In this document: piece by piece, positions 21,563 to 33,403 of the stretch | How the letters are laid out: every line of letters begins with the position of its first letter | How positions within the stretch are numbered: the first letter of the stretch is position 1 | Assembly (NCBI GenBank): GCA_001970955.1 | Contig: MPUH01000386.1 | Coordinates: forward strand, 1 to 58,716 | Origin: Stentor coeruleus | Lineage: Eukaryota; Ciliophora; Heterotrichea; Heterotrichida; Stentoridae | Reading direction: 5' to 3' | Length of the DNA: 58,716 nucleotides | Position numbers and translations under genes: made by a program | Notes under the pieces: generated by a model | Database searches by the model: none | Seen by the model: only the letters and a program-made list of their open reading frames with translations | What the model was told of the DNA's origin: nothing

Positions 21563-23143
21563 ATGTCTGAGTCTTTATTCATCAATTCAGTCTATAAAGC
21601 AAATCTTACTGATATGTACAAATTATTAGTATCAAGTAAAATAAACATACATGAATGTCATGATTCAAGAGGTATGAATGCTTTACATATAGGAAGTTTG
21701 AATGGAAATTTATCTGTTGTAAAATTTCTTTTGATGTATTCAAGAAAAGTATATAAGTCACCAGATATGGTTAAAGATTGGAATAATGAAAAAAGTGAAG
21801 AAGGGTTTATTCCTGCACATTTTGCTGCTTATAGAGGATATATAGTAATTTTTATATAGGAAATACTTAAAGAACTTATTAATGCTGGGGCTGATTTATA
21901 TGCAAGGAATAATCAAGGGTTAAGTTTAATGCATGTTGCTGCACAAGGGGATCAGGCTTTAGTTTTAGTGTATTTGAAGAATTTAGGACTTGATCCTTTT
22001 TCTTTAGATAACAAAAATAGTTTCCCTTTGCATTGGGCAGCGTATATGGGCTGTGAGACTTCTACTGCTGTACTTTTGGCTTGGGGTTGTGATACAGAAG
22101 GACAAGATGATGATGGACATACTCCTTTACATTTAGCAACTATAGCTGGGAATTCAAGGATTATAAGAAATTTACTTATAAAAGGAGCTAAAAGGTCAGT
22201 TAAAGTAAGAGAAAATTAGGACAAAAAAGAACAAAGGCCAGTTGATATTGCTATTAGAGAAAACAATAAAAATCTTATACATTTACTTAAAGAAGTTAAA
22301 GTTATTGATGAATGTTGCCTCAAACCACCTTTAAGAAAACCACAACCTAGCTATTTATCCCTTACAAGCTTTATTGTCCTTTTTTGTATAGGCACTTTAG
22401 TTAATTTAGTTTTGAGAACTGATCATAAAAACTATACAACTTATGCTTATGGGGCGATTATATTTTTTTCTGATCTGTTTTTTGTTTTACTTTTAAGTAA
22501 AGATCCTGGTTACTTAAAAGCTAAACCTGAAAAGGATTTATTAAAACTTTATACTAATTATGAAAACTATTTAGTATGTCCTGATTGTCAAGTATATAGA
22601 CCTGCAAGATCACGGCATTGTCAAAGCTGTGATAAGTGTGTAGAAAAATTCGATCATCATTGTCCTTGGGTAAATAATTGTATTGGGGCAAAAAATCTTG
22701 GGTTGTTTTTTACTTTTATCAACCTTGTGTGGTTATCTTTAATGTTTACAATTGCTTTGAATATATATGCAATGATTGAACATATGGAAAGTAATATTAT
22801 AAGTATGCCAAATGAAGTTGATATGGCTTTTTCAATAATTTTTATTGTTATTGCATTTATTTTTGCAATACCTTTGACACTTTTGCTTATTGTACATTAT
22901 AAGAATTTTATTAATAACAGGACGACTAATGAACGGTTTAGTAAAAGTGGAAATGAATCAAAAGTTTCATCTTATACTGTGAGTTTTGAAAACAAACGTA
23001 TGGGATGCTGGAGAAATTTTATCGATATGTGTTGCAATATGACAAAACATAATAGGATTAATGAAGAAAAACCTACAAATCAAAGTGTGGAATCAAGTTA
23101 TTATGAAGTTATGGAAAGACTTAAGCTTGTTGGGGAAGATTAG
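21563..23143 (+). CDS. Ankyrin-repeat DHHC palmitoyltransferase (two introns)
   Basis: Exons 21563-21844, 21860-22204 and 22220-23143 with introns GTAATTTTTATATAG and GTAAGAGAAAATTAG; 516 aa, TAG stop. About five ankyrin repeats fill residues 1-230 (GMNALHIGSLNGNLSVVKFLL; SFPLHWAAYMGCETSTAVLL; GHTPLHLATIAGNSRIIRNLL), split by both introns. Then come TM segments and the cysteine-rich catalytic domain with CPDCQVYRPARSRHCQSCDKC and the DHHC motif in FDHHCPWVNNCIGAKN, followed by two further TM segments. The layout is that of HIP14/ZDHHC17 and yeast Akr1: an integral Golgi/endosomal S-acyltransferase that recruits substrates through the ankyrin repeats. It starts 39 bp after the DPH2 stop. Confidence 0.95.
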
Positions 23144-23215
23144 TATGAATAACTATCTTAAGCTATTTATGTATAATTAATTGTTAATTTTTCAAAGCCC
23201 AATACTCACAATAAA

Positions 23216-24007
23216 ATGGAAGTTAAAAATTTAGCTCACCAGGACAAAGATGAGCATCTTTACACATCCCAATACAACAAGTTACATATCGATATACTAG
23301 AGCTTAAAGTAAAAGAAAAAGACCAATTGCTATCAGAGCTCTCTTCAATAAACAAAGAACTTTATCAAGAAATGTCTAACTTACAAAAAATGCTGCAGAT
23401 ATCAAAAGATGAAAGAGACACTTTATTAGAAGAAAGTATTAATATCAAAGACCAACTTGTTGAAAAAAATACTTATATCGCATCTCAAGAAACAATAATA
23501 TCAAAACTAAGATCACGAATTTCTGAAATCACTAACGGTGCCTCATTTTCTTTAGAAGAAAAATCATTAGGATGGGGACAAAAAGAACATTTTCTTCAAG
23601 AACTAAAAACCCTTCAAAATAAATATGATAACAGAGAAGATCTTGTTATTTCATTACAAAATGAAAGGGTAAAACTATTAAATGATATTGACAAGCTAAG
23701 ATATAAATGTGAAATTTTAGATCAAGTATGTAGAATTGTTGATGTACAGCCTGGAAATGTTGTAGAATTCGTTAAAAGATATAGAGTTTCACAAAGTTTT
23801 CCTGTTGCTAAAGATAACTCACTTGATATTATATGCCAAAAAATTGGATGTAAGAATTTTGATGAGTTAGTAAAGGTATTTTATCAGATGGAAGCGGAGA
23901 TTGGTGATTTTAAATTAGTGTTTGCTAAGGTTAAAAGATATTTCCATTTACAACCTGGGGCAAGTTTGGAAGAGCTTGATAGATATGTTGGAAATCTGAT
24001 AGTTTAG
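23216..24007 (+). CDS. Coiled-coil protein, unknown function
   Basis: Single exon, 263 aa, TAG stop. Heptad-rich coiled coil over about residues 25-180 (LELKVKEKDQLLSELSS; TLQNKYDNREDLVISLQN), then a globular C-terminus of about 85 residues with two similar-looking helical segments (VEFVKRYRVSQ and LEELDRYVGNLIV). It lies 72 bp after the palmitoyltransferase on the same strand. Centrosome or cilium proteins have this look, but I do not recognise the family. Confidence 0.8.
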   Translation: MEVKNLAHQDKDEHLYTSQYNKLHIDILELKVKEKDQLLSELSSINKELYQEMSNLQKMLQISKDERDTLLEESINIKDQLVEKNTYIASQETIISKLRSRISEITNGASFSLEEKSLGWGQKEHFLQELKTLQNKYDNREDLVISLQNERVKLLNDIDKLRYKCEILDQVCRIVDVQPGNVVEFVKRYRVSQSFPVAKDNSLDIICQKIGCKNFDELVKVFYQMEAEIGDFKLVFAKVKRYFHLQPGASLEELDRYVGNLIV

Positions 24008-24595
24008 ATGATAATTTTTTTTGTGTATGAAAAATGATAATACTATTTTTATTATGCTTTTTTACATCATAATTTTGATATGATAATTTTATATTACTTA
24101 ATAGTTTGCAAATAATAACATCAAATCAATGTGTAATTCTAGTTACTATATAGCGAATGACTCTAATATTATATCTTTAATTCTAATAAAAAGGCATTAC
24201 CTAAACAAAACATATAAAATTCAAACTTTTTATTAAAAGTGGTAATATAGTGGGATAATTCAGTTAATATAACGAAATATAACATAAAAATATATCTTAA
24301 ATCTATCTGCTTCAATAAACACATAAGACAATTTATGATATTTTGATTTGTATCTATAAAAACTTCATCAGCTATGCTAATATTCAATAAAAAATCAATG
24401 TATAATAAAAATATACATAAAAATTGAATACTCATACATTAATTTCCTATATTTTAATATAAATATAATATCACCTTTGCATATCAAGCCTATATTTTCA
24501 TTCAACATCAAATTTCAAATCTATTCCCTTATTTCTTTTTAGCTGCCACTTCATTTTTTATCATTTTTAAATAACCTTTAACAATTTATTTCAAA
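24008..24595. other. Intergenic region
   Basis: AT-rich. A minus-strand 88-codon frame at 24169-24435 exists but has the composition of background; see rejected items. Nothing else seen. Confidence 0.45.
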
Positions 24596-25270
24596 ATGGA
24601 AGGCAATTTGAATAAACCACAAACTAATCATAACGTAGAGAATTTCAGAGAAAAATTGAGGTTGATTAGAGTAAATAAACAAAGAACTAGTGTTTTACTT
24701 TCAATACCTAAACCCCCAGTGATTAAAGCACCTGGTTCATCAAATATTTCCTCACAAGTTACAGATGAAATTTTTAAACTAAGAAAAAAAATCAGAGATG
24801 ATCATATGGTATAAAATATATAGATTTATAAAGAAATTATTGAAGATTATAAGAAAAATGAGATGATTATTAGAGATTTGAAACTTGAGAATAAACTTTT
24901 GAGGACAAAGTATGATATTGAAAAACATATAAATTTTCAAATAGCTCAGATCAGGAAAGAGGAGATTATTAGAATGCTTGGGGAGATGCAAGAGGAAGAA
25001 GAAGATATGACTTATGAGGAGCTTTTGAAACTTGAAGATGAGATTGGAGTTGTGTCGAAAGGGTTTGATATAGAAAAAATTGCAAGCTTGAAAGAAATTG
25101 TTTTCAAAACATCAGAAACGTGTAGTATATGCTTCAATGCTATAGAAAAAGGTAACCTTGGGGTTATACTGTCCCCTTGTGGGCATTGCTATAATAAAGA
25201 ATGCATTGAAATATGGCTACAACAAAGTAAAGCTTGTCCTATTTGCTTACAAGAAGTAACAATAGGTTAA
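24596..25270 (+). CDS. RING-finger protein, probable E3 ubiquitin ligase (one intron)
   Basis: Exons 24596-24808 and 24824-25270 with intron GTATAAAATATATAG; 219 aa, TAA stop. N-terminal basic region, central coiled coil (about residues 60-150, with the acidic MQEEEEDMTYEELLKLEDE), and a C-terminal RING-H2-type finger of about 45 residues: CSICFNAIEKGN, SPCGHCYNKECIEIWL, KACPICLQEV. The C-x2-C...C-x-H-x3-C-x2-C...C-x2-C spacing has all eight zinc ligands. It probably recruits a ubiquitin-conjugating enzyme; substrate unknown. Confidence 0.9.
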
Positions 25271-25848
25271 CTAATAGAATATCTTATCCAAAGGATTTAG
25301 TCTTTTTAAGGTATAAATATGAATTTTTTTATAATAAAGTTTAGGATTATTTAGATTATAATATTCAATAGTTGTTATATCGTTAATGATTTTTAGATTG
25401 ATTTTATCATTTGAATGCTTTGAAAGTAAATATTAAGACTTATGAAATTTGCTAAGATTTATGTCAAGGATCAGTATAAAATAAGATGATTTAAAGGGTA
25501 TATAGTCATTATGTTTTAGAAGTTATTATTAATACTTTTAGGGGTAATCGAAAATTAAATCAAGAACTTTCAACATGAGCGAAAATTTGTATATAGCATA
25601 GCATTAATACTTTTAATTAATAAAAAATAGTTATAATCAACTATACCCTAAAAATCTTTTTACAAACATAATATTTCATCAAAAATATACATAAATTAAT
25701 TCACACACAAATAATCGATTTTCAGAAAATTATCCAAATTCAATCAAATCCATAACATAAATTAAAAAGCCTTAGATAACATAATTCATAATACAAAAAA
25801 ATCAATCATTTAAAAATACAAACACTAAATAATCAAAATAAATTTAAC
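25271..25848. other. Convergent intergenic region
   Basis: Between the RING gene and the kinase-IBR gene. AT-rich; nothing recognised. Confidence 0.5.
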
Positions 25849-27477
25849 CTAAATATTATTAAGTTCTCCATATCTTCTTAATGAATTTGATTCTTCAACA
25901 GAATATTTTCTAACAAATTTATACTCATTATTTTCGTTATTTTCAATAACAACAATGTCATTGATTTTTATATCTATCAATTGTAATAAATGTTGCTGCA
26001 TATTGAAAATAATATTTTGACCACCACAAGAAATAGCACTAAAAATATATTCCTCTCTTATTTCAGTAATTCTAGCATAAATTTGATGATTTTCTTTTTT
26101 TATAAAAGGGAAATTTTGTAAAGAATTTTGGCAGTGTCTGTGATCAATATCATCTTCTTTATTGTAACATGCAATACACCATCTACATTGGCATATTTGA
26201 CATACAGAAAATAGAGACTTGGGGATTTTAATACATTTTTCTAAGCAACATCCAATTATTGAATCAGACCAGTTGGCTTCATTACAGATAACTCCATCGT
26301 GTCTTTTGTTTTTGCAAATACAACAAAACTCTAGATTGCATTTAAAGCAAAAATGGGTTTTGCTTGCTTTGTTGTACTCTGTCAATTCCATACAATAATG
26401 ACAAGTAAGAGTTTTATAACAATAATAGCAATTAGTTTTAAATTTTCTATCAATTTCACAAGTTTGATGTCGGCACTTTAATTTTTTTCTTATAAAATTA
26501 TCACAGCTTTCACATCTTAAATCATGTCTACATTTCACACACAGAGGTTTAATTACAACCCCTTCTTCATCTGGATAAATCAATTCACACTTCAAACAAA
26601 TAATAGTTCTTTTTTTCTTATCATTTCTATAATAAGCTGGGGATATTCTATTCTCATGAAGAATATTTGCAAGTTCAATAAAATCAGGTCTATTATCTTC
26701 TTCATGTTCAAGCATTTTTTTAAGTGTATTTCTTAAAGGTTCATTATGGATTTTCGATAACTGATATGAAATGTTTTCTTGTATTAAATTCATGTCGCTA
26801 AATTCCTTATCAATTTTAATAAGATTGATCATAGATAAATACACTAATCCTAATGAGTAAACATCAGATTTATAAGGATTATGAAATGTTCTATGGCAAT
26901 CAGGGTCACTTCTATTAAGCTCTGAAATTGCTAATCTTAGTTTTGGGCTTAGAAAAGAAGGTGTACCTTTTATTGTGTGTTTGCTTTCATCAATTGAAAT
27001 TTTCGCTTCCCCAAAATCACCAATTTTCATTTCTCCATTTGATGATATAAAAATATTCCCTGGCTTTATGTCTCTATGGCATAAATTTTTTTCTTGAAGA
27101 CTTTTAAAGCATGTTATTAAGCTAAAAAATGTTTCGTATATGCTTTCTTCACAATAAGGTATTTTACAAGCTATCCTTATTGATATATCATCATATAAAG
27201 TTTTCCTATTACAATATTCTGTGACGATATATGTAAAATAATGTGAGTTTACTAAATGAATAAAACATTCGTAGAATTTTATGACTGCAGGAAAACCTGA
27301 TGCAATTGTAAGATTTTCTGCCTCTAGTTTTTTAGTCTCTGCATCTTCTATATTTCTTGCTTCAATGATTTTTACACAAACTGTGATATTTAAATTGCGA
27401 TAGTATGCCAATCTGATTTCAACATTTGTATTTTTGTATATAAGTTCTTTAGAAATTTCTAAGTCTTCAAGAGGCAT
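25849..27477 (-). CDS. Protein kinase fused to an IBR-like cysteine-rich region
   Basis: Single exon, 542 aa, TAG stop. Residues ~15-280 are a eukaryotic kinase domain: VCVKII (Lys36), HRDIKPGN (Asp136), DFGEA (Asp154), a GTPSFLSPK activation segment and DVYSLG. The glycine-rich loop is not recognisable, but catalytic residues are present, so activity is plausible. Residues ~293-450 hold more than 25 cysteines in C-x2-C pairs (CLKC, CVKC, CESC, CYYC, CHYC, CFKC, CCIC, CQIC) including FCCICKNKRHDGVIC, which resembles the C..C...H.G..C core of IBR/RING2 domains of RBR ligases. The last ~90 residues look like a small beta domain (IYARITEIREEYIFSAIS). The combination is unusual. Kinase class unassigned (NEK-like by feel only). 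Confidence 0.85.
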   Translation of the reverse strand: MPLEDLEISKELIYKNTNVEIRLAYYRNLNITVCVKIIEARNIEDAETKKLEAENLTIASGFPAVIKFYECFIHLVNSHYFTYIVTEYCNRKTLYDDISIRIACKIPYCEESIYETFFSLITCFKSLQEKNLCHRDIKPGNIFISSNGEMKIGDFGEAKISIDESKHTIKGTPSFLSPKLRLAISELNRSDPDCHRTFHNPYKSDVYSLGLVYLSMINLIKIDKEFSDMNLIQENISYQLSKIHNEPLRNTLKKMLEHEEDNRPDFIELANILHENRISPAYYRNDKKKRTIICLKCELIYPDEEGVVIKPLCVKCRHDLRCESCDNFIRKKLKCRHQTCEIDRKFKTNCYYCYKTLTCHYCMELTEYNKASKTHFCFKCNLEFCCICKNKRHDGVICNEANWSDSIIGCCLEKCIKIPKSLFSVCQICQCRWCIACYNKEDDIDHRHCQNSLQNFPFIKKENHQIYARITEIREEYIFSAISCGGQNIIFNMQQHLLQLIDIKINDIVVIENNENNEYKFVRKYSVEESNSLRRYGELNNI

Positions 27478-28472
27478 TTATAATATAGATTTAATTTATA
27501 TAAGTATGGGTTAAGACTATAAGTTTATAATCATTTTGTATTTTTATGATATTTCGGTACTTATTTTTATAGCTATATTCTAGGATTAGCTTAATTTGAA
27601 ATATAAAAGTATAAGGTAATTTTGTGAAATTTCATGGGGCTTAGAAAAGTGTATGATTAAAGATATTTCATTTGAGGAAATAACATAATAATATTTCTTT
27701 TGTGTTTTATAAATGCGATGAATATAATAAATAGGATTTCAAATAAAACAAATAATGTCAAAAATTACTTTTGCTACACAACAAGTTCTTGAATTTGCAA
27801 AAATAGTATTACCAGCTATTGATAATTAGGTGTGTCATTAAAAGTTTGTGTATATGTACTATCCTTTTTTTTTAAATATTTTTTTCCTCAGAAATATAGC
27901 ACTGATCTAAAAAATTTATGACCCTGTGGTATTGACCCCATAAAATCGCTTCTTCTTTAGTTTAAATTTTACAAAATATAATATTTATAGTAAATAGTCT
28001 AATATAAGTTTGTGGTTGATTTTTTTATATCGCATTTTTGATTTCAAAAAGCATAGCAATAACTAAATTAACTTAATAAATATAATGATTTAATTAATCA
28101 CATTTAATATTCTGCAAAAATCATATATGAAAAATATCATCTACCCCTAAAGCTTAAAAAATAATGCCATTTATATTCCTAAAGCAAAAGAAATTAAATC
28201 ACATTTATAATCTTCATATTTTTTTCAACTACCAAACATATTTTACTCATAATAATACATCTCCTTCCCTAAATGACTTTATAAAGTTCTTCTCACACAT
28301 TAAAACCCATCAAAACTACAAAATAAAATGTTCTTATAAGATCATCACCATCAAAATTTATCTTCAACATTCTTCTTTCTACAATAACCCTATATCCAAA
28401 TAATATTTTTCTCAACTTGCAATCCTCTTCAATAGCATAATCTTCCCCTTTTTTTTCTGTAGTAAAAATATA
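27478..28472. other. Divergent intergenic region
   Basis: About 1 kb upstream of two divergent genes. Contains only AT-rich chance frames, among them a 24-codon ATG frame at 27755-27829. C-rich from about 28140 toward the tetraspan gene. No RNA gene or repeat seen. Confidence 0.45.
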
Positions 28473-29270
28473 ATGGCAGGTCAAAATGTAGTAAATCATA
28501 TATAGCCTCAATATTTCACTCCAGTAAACCCTCAGAATCCTTATGGTGCAGGCTATGTTGGTCAAGGATATCCAATTTCTAACCAGCCTATTCAACCTTT
28601 ATTGACTCAGCCTGTAATAATTGGAAATGGTCAAAGACGTCCATGTTGTAGTGCAAACCTGAAATTTGTCATTTATACACTTGTTGTAGGTTTAGAAATT
28701 CTTATGACCATCCTTGTCTTGGTTTATAGATGGTTTGGATATTGTTATTGGGCTTTTAGTTTGAGCGATAAATATAAAGTTATGGCTAATGGACATAGTG
28801 TTGGTGATAATGATGATACTATTTCTGACTTTTATGACTCGCTCTGCTCAAGTAAATCTAGTAACCCAATACCTGAATGCCCAAACATATGCCAATCACT
28901 CTATTATGTGCGTCATTCTGGAGATATTATGTATGCATTCGGATCAATTACTATAGTTATATCATCTATAGCTTATATATTAAGTGCAATAAAATATAAA
29001 AAACCAAGTACTAAACTACCGAAATCAATAATATATTTAATCAATGGTATTCCTGTATTGCTTTACTTGATAGGGTTTATTGCATATTATGTATCATCAA
29101 AGTTTAGTGAAAATTTCGATAGTATTGATACGCACCCAACTGTAAAATGGACTACTGGTGATGAGGCATATGAATTCTATTGGTCTTTTGGAATGGTCTT
29201 CTCGCTTTTTATTCTTGGAGCACAGACTTTTAAGTTCATAACAATCAGCTTTATTCTTAGATACATATAA
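28473..29270 (+). CDS. Tetraspan membrane protein (one intron)
   Basis: Exons 28473-28490 and 28506-29270 with intron GTAAATCATATATAG; 260 aa, TAA stop. The first exon codes only six residues (MAGQNV). The N-terminal ~50 residues are Pro/Gln/Gly/Tyr-rich (YFTPVNPQNPYGAGYVGQGY), like cytosolic tails of small membrane proteins. Four TM segments follow: NLKFVIYTLVVGLEILMTIL, FGSITIVISSIAYILSAI, IIYLINGIPVLLYLIGFIAY and FGMVFSLFILGAQTFKFI. The first extracellular loop holds several cysteines (SLCSSK, PECPNICQ). Family not recognised. Confidence 0.8.
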
Positions 29271-31250
29271 GAATATTTAAGTAGGATTAGTTAGTAAAAT
29301 TAAAAAGACTTTGAATAAAATTTTTGTTAATTAAAAGAGTATTCAGCATTGGAAAATAAAAAAATTTAATCATGAGATAAATTTCAGAGATAAAAATATT
29401 TGATTCTATTAAGTTTATTAAAAATCTATATTTTATATTAGAGCTTCTTTATTATTATAATACTTATAATATTGTAATTTACTTGTAGATATGATTTATT
29501 TCTTTTATTAAACTCCTAAGATAAATTTAAAAAGATTATGTTGTAGAAAGATTAATAAATCAAGTTGGTAATGAGATGAATTTCTGATATTCAAATTCAA
29601 TAAACTAAATTAGGATTTATGATTTAAAACTATATGCTAATAATATAATTAGAGTTAGGAGGTAAATATTATTTCACGTATATCATATAAGAAGTAAATA
29701 GTCTTAAATAATCAGTTTTTTTATTAAAGTTCATCTAATATTAACTTTAAAACTTAGACGTAAACTAAAAACAATATGATACACTGATCAAGTTTATTTA
29801 AAAAGGCTGACTGAAGGTGAAACTTCTATTATAATTTTTATCTTAACTTTTTTTAATCAAAAGTTTTTGTTGAATATATTTTAAACCAAAGTTTTGATAA
29901 TATGAGCAAAAACGATTTCAACTATATGGAAAATAGGTTAATTATATCATCAGGTTTATAGTTTTACAAAGATATGAGTGTAAATTAAATCACCATAAGA
30001 TTCTTATAAGGAATTATTAAAGTTTAAAAATACTAAAGCCTACTTCAAAAATATACATAGACCTAGAGGAAATCTTAAAAAATTATTCAAATATTCTAGA
30101 GAAAATTTTTAGATGAAGAATGAGAAGAAGTCTAGGAAAAATGATTATATTCAAAACTTGGATATTATTATTAAATGATGTTTATAGATAAGAAAGATAG
30201 GTTTTATTAAGAATTATAATAAACCAAATTGATTTGAAGGAATTTGTGTTGTTTTGGTTATGAAAATAATATAACAAAATCGAATATTTTTTTTACCAAA
30301 TTAGGAACTTAGATGCTTTAAAATAATAACTTAATGGAGAAATACTCTTACCTAATAGAATATTTTTTATTACTAGAATTAAATGAGTAAATGCTCTTGA
30401 TAATTGGCTTGGTGATATAGAAGCTATGATTTTTCTAAGTTTAATGATTGATTATGTTTTCAAAAGGAGATAATAAAAACTAAATATTATCTTGTAGCTT
30501 TGGTTTTAATATACATTAAATTATCAATTTCAAGAATTTTATAATCAGTATTATCACTACTATTAATATTATTCTCCTATTGAAATAGCACTATTTGTTC
30601 CTAGATGATATAAGTTTGTCTTCAAATATGGAAAGACAAGCAAATTTTAATCATAAATATTTTTTTCTCAATCATCAAATAAGTTATAAAAGTGCCGTAA
30701 TTTCATAATTTTTACTGAAAAAGCTAAAAAGCTCATGATTCTTACAGAATCGTATTCAATTTCTAAAAAAGAAAAAAAAATTACGGTGAAGTTTAATTAA
30801 AAAATTTCAATTCACAAACTTTAGCTTGTTTCATAAAAACACAGCATATCCTATAGATTAATAGTTGCTTATAAAATTGCCTGATACATATTAGGAAAAG
30901 TTAACTAAACTTTTTCTGCCACATCAAGGTAAAATTCCACCTGTCTATAATAAATTTAAATCGCCTATCAGAAATAAGCTAAAAACATACAAACTTGATT
31001 TGAAGCATCTCAAATACTTTAAAAACTTCAAAAAACACCACAATTCCTCCTGAAAAAAAGCAAAAATATCAAGAAAAATCTCCCAACTCAAATTACCAAC
31101 AAAAAATTCTAGAACAAGATTGTCTTAAAGTAAATCTCAAACTTCAACAAACAAAATCATAAATTTTTTACAAAATTCTGTTTAACTTTTATTAAATAAT
31201 TATCTCTTATGCTTTACCTAATAATGCTCTCATATTATCTTAATAATAAA
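29271..31250. other. Long gene-poor region
   Basis: About 2 kb with stops in every frame and no conserved protein that I can read, no tRNA-like T-loop and no array. A short inverted pair (CCGTAATTT near 30694 and AAATTACGG near 30778) is present but is probably chance. An in-frame ATG at 31209 belongs to this stretch if the next gene starts at 31251. Confidence 0.45.
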
Positions 31251-31781
31251 ATGGCCAGCTCATCAGTAAATATTACAAGCGAGAAGCAAAAATTATCAGA
31301 ACTAAAATCAGTAGTTCTTCACCTCAAAGAAAAGTCTTTTAAGTCCATAATAACTTGGAAAAGAACAAAATGTATGGTGAACGATTTGGAAATATTTGAA
31401 GCTATAGTTTTATCAACTTTAACCCCAGCTTATTCTTTGAGTGAATTTCATATATTCTTAAAAGAACAAGGACTAACAGTTTGCATGAAAACAAGACTTT
31501 TTTCAGTAGAGTTTCCTAAAAGTTTGTTCTTGAAAAAAATAAAAGAAAAGTCAGAGAAATCGTTTATAAAAAACATGGACTTCATGGAAGAAAATCAAGA
31601 TTTGATATATAACACGATTAAACGGGTACAGTTAAAACTTGAACGAGCTATAAAAATTAACAAACAAATAAAACTTGAATTAGCAAAGTCTGAGACAAAA
31701 ACATTGAATATGGTAGAAAAAATCACATGTAAACCAAATGAAGAAAGTTTTCAGCTTATAGAAATGCTTACTGACTCATAA
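31251..31781 (+). CDS. Hypothetical helical protein
   Basis: I prefer the ATG at 31251 (MASSSVNITSEKQKLSE, preceded by an A-rich leader) to the ATG at 31209, which would add a 14-residue hydrophobic stretch of background composition. 176 aa, TAA stop. Helical and charged, with a coiled coil near residues 120-155 (NTIKRVQLKLERAIKINKQIKLELAK). No motif recognised. Confidence 0.65.
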   Translation: MASSSVNITSEKQKLSELKSVVLHLKEKSFKSIITWKRTKCMVNDLEIFEAIVLSTLTPAYSLSEFHIFLKEQGLTVCMKTRLFSVEFPKSLFLKKIKEKSEKSFIKNMDFMEENQDLIYNTIKRVQLKLERAIKINKQIKLELAKSETKTLNMVEKITCKPNEESFQLIEMLTDS

Positions 31782-31976
31782 AAATTATAATAAATTGTTT
31801 TGCTACTTAAATTAGCTTAAGATATAAACTTTATAAAATCAATAATGATTTAAAATAGCATCACTTATTACAATAAACTTATCTCTTATGATTTTTTTTT
31901 AAAACCTATCAGTTCTTTTGATGAATTTTACTATAAATTGTGATCATAGATGAAATGATTATAATCACCATATACA

Positions 31977-32999
31977 ATGCAAGATATAAGGATTGCAGGA
32001 AGGTATCAGCTAGGAAAGAAAATTGGATCTGGAGCTTTTGGAGATATATATCATGGAATAGACAGCCAAACAAATGATGAAATAGCAATTAAATTAGAAA
32101 AAATCAATACTCACCAGCCTCAGCTAATTTATGAAAGTAAGTTGATAAAACTTCTCATGGGTGCTCCAGGCATACCTCAAGTTTATTGGCAGGGAAATGA
32201 AGGGAACTACAATGTTATGATAATGGAGCTTCTAGGTTCAAGTCTCGAAGAGCTTTTCACAAAATGCAATAGGAGGTTTTCTCTAAAAACAGTTCTAATG
32301 TTAGCAGACCAAATGATATCACGTATTGAGTACGTTCATTCACGAAATTTTGTTCACAGAGATATAAAGCCTGATAATTTCCTTATAGGCATAGGGAAAA
32401 GGACAAACTTAATCTATGTTATCGATTTCGGCCTGGCGAAAAAATACCAAGATTCGAAAACAAAGCAGCATATCCCTTATCGTGAAGGAAAAAGCTTAAC
32501 AGGTACAGCTAGATATGCTTCTTTAAATGCTCATGCAGGTAGAGAATTAAGTCGAAGGGATGATTTAGAAGCTATTGGCTATGTTTTGATGTACTTTTTA
32601 AGAGGAAGTCTTCCTTGGCAAGGCATTAATGCTAGAAGGAAAGAGGAAAAGTATAAGAAAATTTATGATAAAAAAAACAGCACAACTGTAGAAGAACTCT
32701 GCGGCAACTACCCTGAAGAGTTCAAATCGTATATAAATTACACAAAAGGATTAGGGTTTGAGGAAACTCCAGACTATGGTTATGTGCGAAGACTGTTTAA
32801 AGATTTGTTTAACAGATTAAACTTTGAATGTGATTATTTGTATGATTGGTGCTTACCACCAGAACAACGTCAATTAGAAAATAATACTATTGAAGAAGTG
32901 AAAATTGACTCAGCTCCACGATCTGATAGCAGAAAACAAAGCAAAGGTAAAAAAGGAGATAAACCAGAAGGCAAAGGAAAAAAGTGCCTGATTTTCTAA
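31977..32999 (+). CDS. Casein kinase 1 with CaaX-like C-terminus
   Basis: Single exon, 340 aa, TAA stop. A complete CK1 domain: [11 protein letters not shown] loop, AIKLE (Lys39), [14 protein letters not shown] (Asp129), IDFGLAKKY (Asp150), and the CK1-specific [11 protein letters not shown] in place of APE, then [24 protein letters not shown]. The tail after about residue 300 is Lys-rich ([17 protein letters not shown]) and ends CLIF, a plausible prenylation (CaaX) box preceded by a polybasic stretch, so membrane anchoring is inferred. CK1 enzymes phosphorylate primed or acidic Ser/Thr sites; ciliates have many copies. Confidence 0.96.
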   Translation: MQDIRIAGRYQLGKKIGSGAFGDIYHGIDSQTNDEIAIKLEKINTHQPQLIYESKLIKLLMGAPGIPQVYWQGNEGNYNVMIMELLGSSLEELFTKCNRRFSLKTVLMLADQMISRIEYVHSRNFVHRDIKPDNFLIGIGKRTNLIYVIDFGLAKKYQDSKTKQHIPYREGKSLTGTARYASLNAHAGRELSRRDDLEAIGYVLMYFLRGSLPWQGINARRKEEKYKKIYDKKNSTTVEELCGNYPEEFKSYINYTKGLGFEETPDYGYVRRLFKDLFNRLNFECDYLYDWCLPPEQRQLENNTIEEVKIDSAPRSDSRKQSKGKKGDKPEGKGKKCLIF

Positions 33000-33403
33000 A
33001 TAGCCTAAATAGTTAACATTATCTAATTGGCTTATTTATTATACTTAGAAGATTTAGCAAGAATTTTTGCTTTGTGTTGGCTTGAGGAATAGTTTTTAAG
33101 CTTATCAATAATATTATCCTAATAAACTCATAAAGATAAGTGAAGCTTTTTCAATATAATTCATAAGATTAGATATGATTTTGGCTAAAGGATTTTTTAG
33201 GAGTTTGGTAAAGGTTTCAATGCTTATATTTGTAATGATAAGTTATATATTTTTAAAATTGTGTAGGTGATATGATAAGCTTTTTGAAGATTTTAAGCAA
33301 TTTTTATCAAAGCTATAGATGAAAGTGGATTGTAAAATTAAAACATAATGATTCTACAAATAAATACCAATCATATAATAATCTTGATATAAATTATATA
33401 AAT
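33000..33403. other. Intergenic region, possible helicase debris
   Basis: AT-rich with stops in all frames. The frame reading KLFEDFKQFLSKL near 33279-33320 could be a remnant of the helicase that survives downstream, but this is weak. Confidence 0.4.

Noticed and set aside
24169..24435. 88-codon minus-strand frame with a signal-like start
   Set aside because: Composition is that of AT-rich background (Phe/Leu/Ile/Tyr/Asn), no motif, no support beyond length.
27755..27829. 24-codon ATG frame (MSKITFATQQVLEF...) ended by TAG
   Set aside because: No intron with the local consensus extends it and nothing downstream continues it; could be a dead first exon but cannot be supported.
28164..28595. 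Overlapping frames on both strands (28164-28403 + and 28293-28595 -)
   Set aside because: Low-complexity AT-rich frames lying in the upstream region of, and overlapping, the tetraspan gene; no conserved features.
30694..30786. Short inverted repeat CCGTAATTT / AAATTACGG in the gene-poor region
   Set aside because: Nine bases over ~90 bp in AT-rich DNA; no coding or element structure between the arms.
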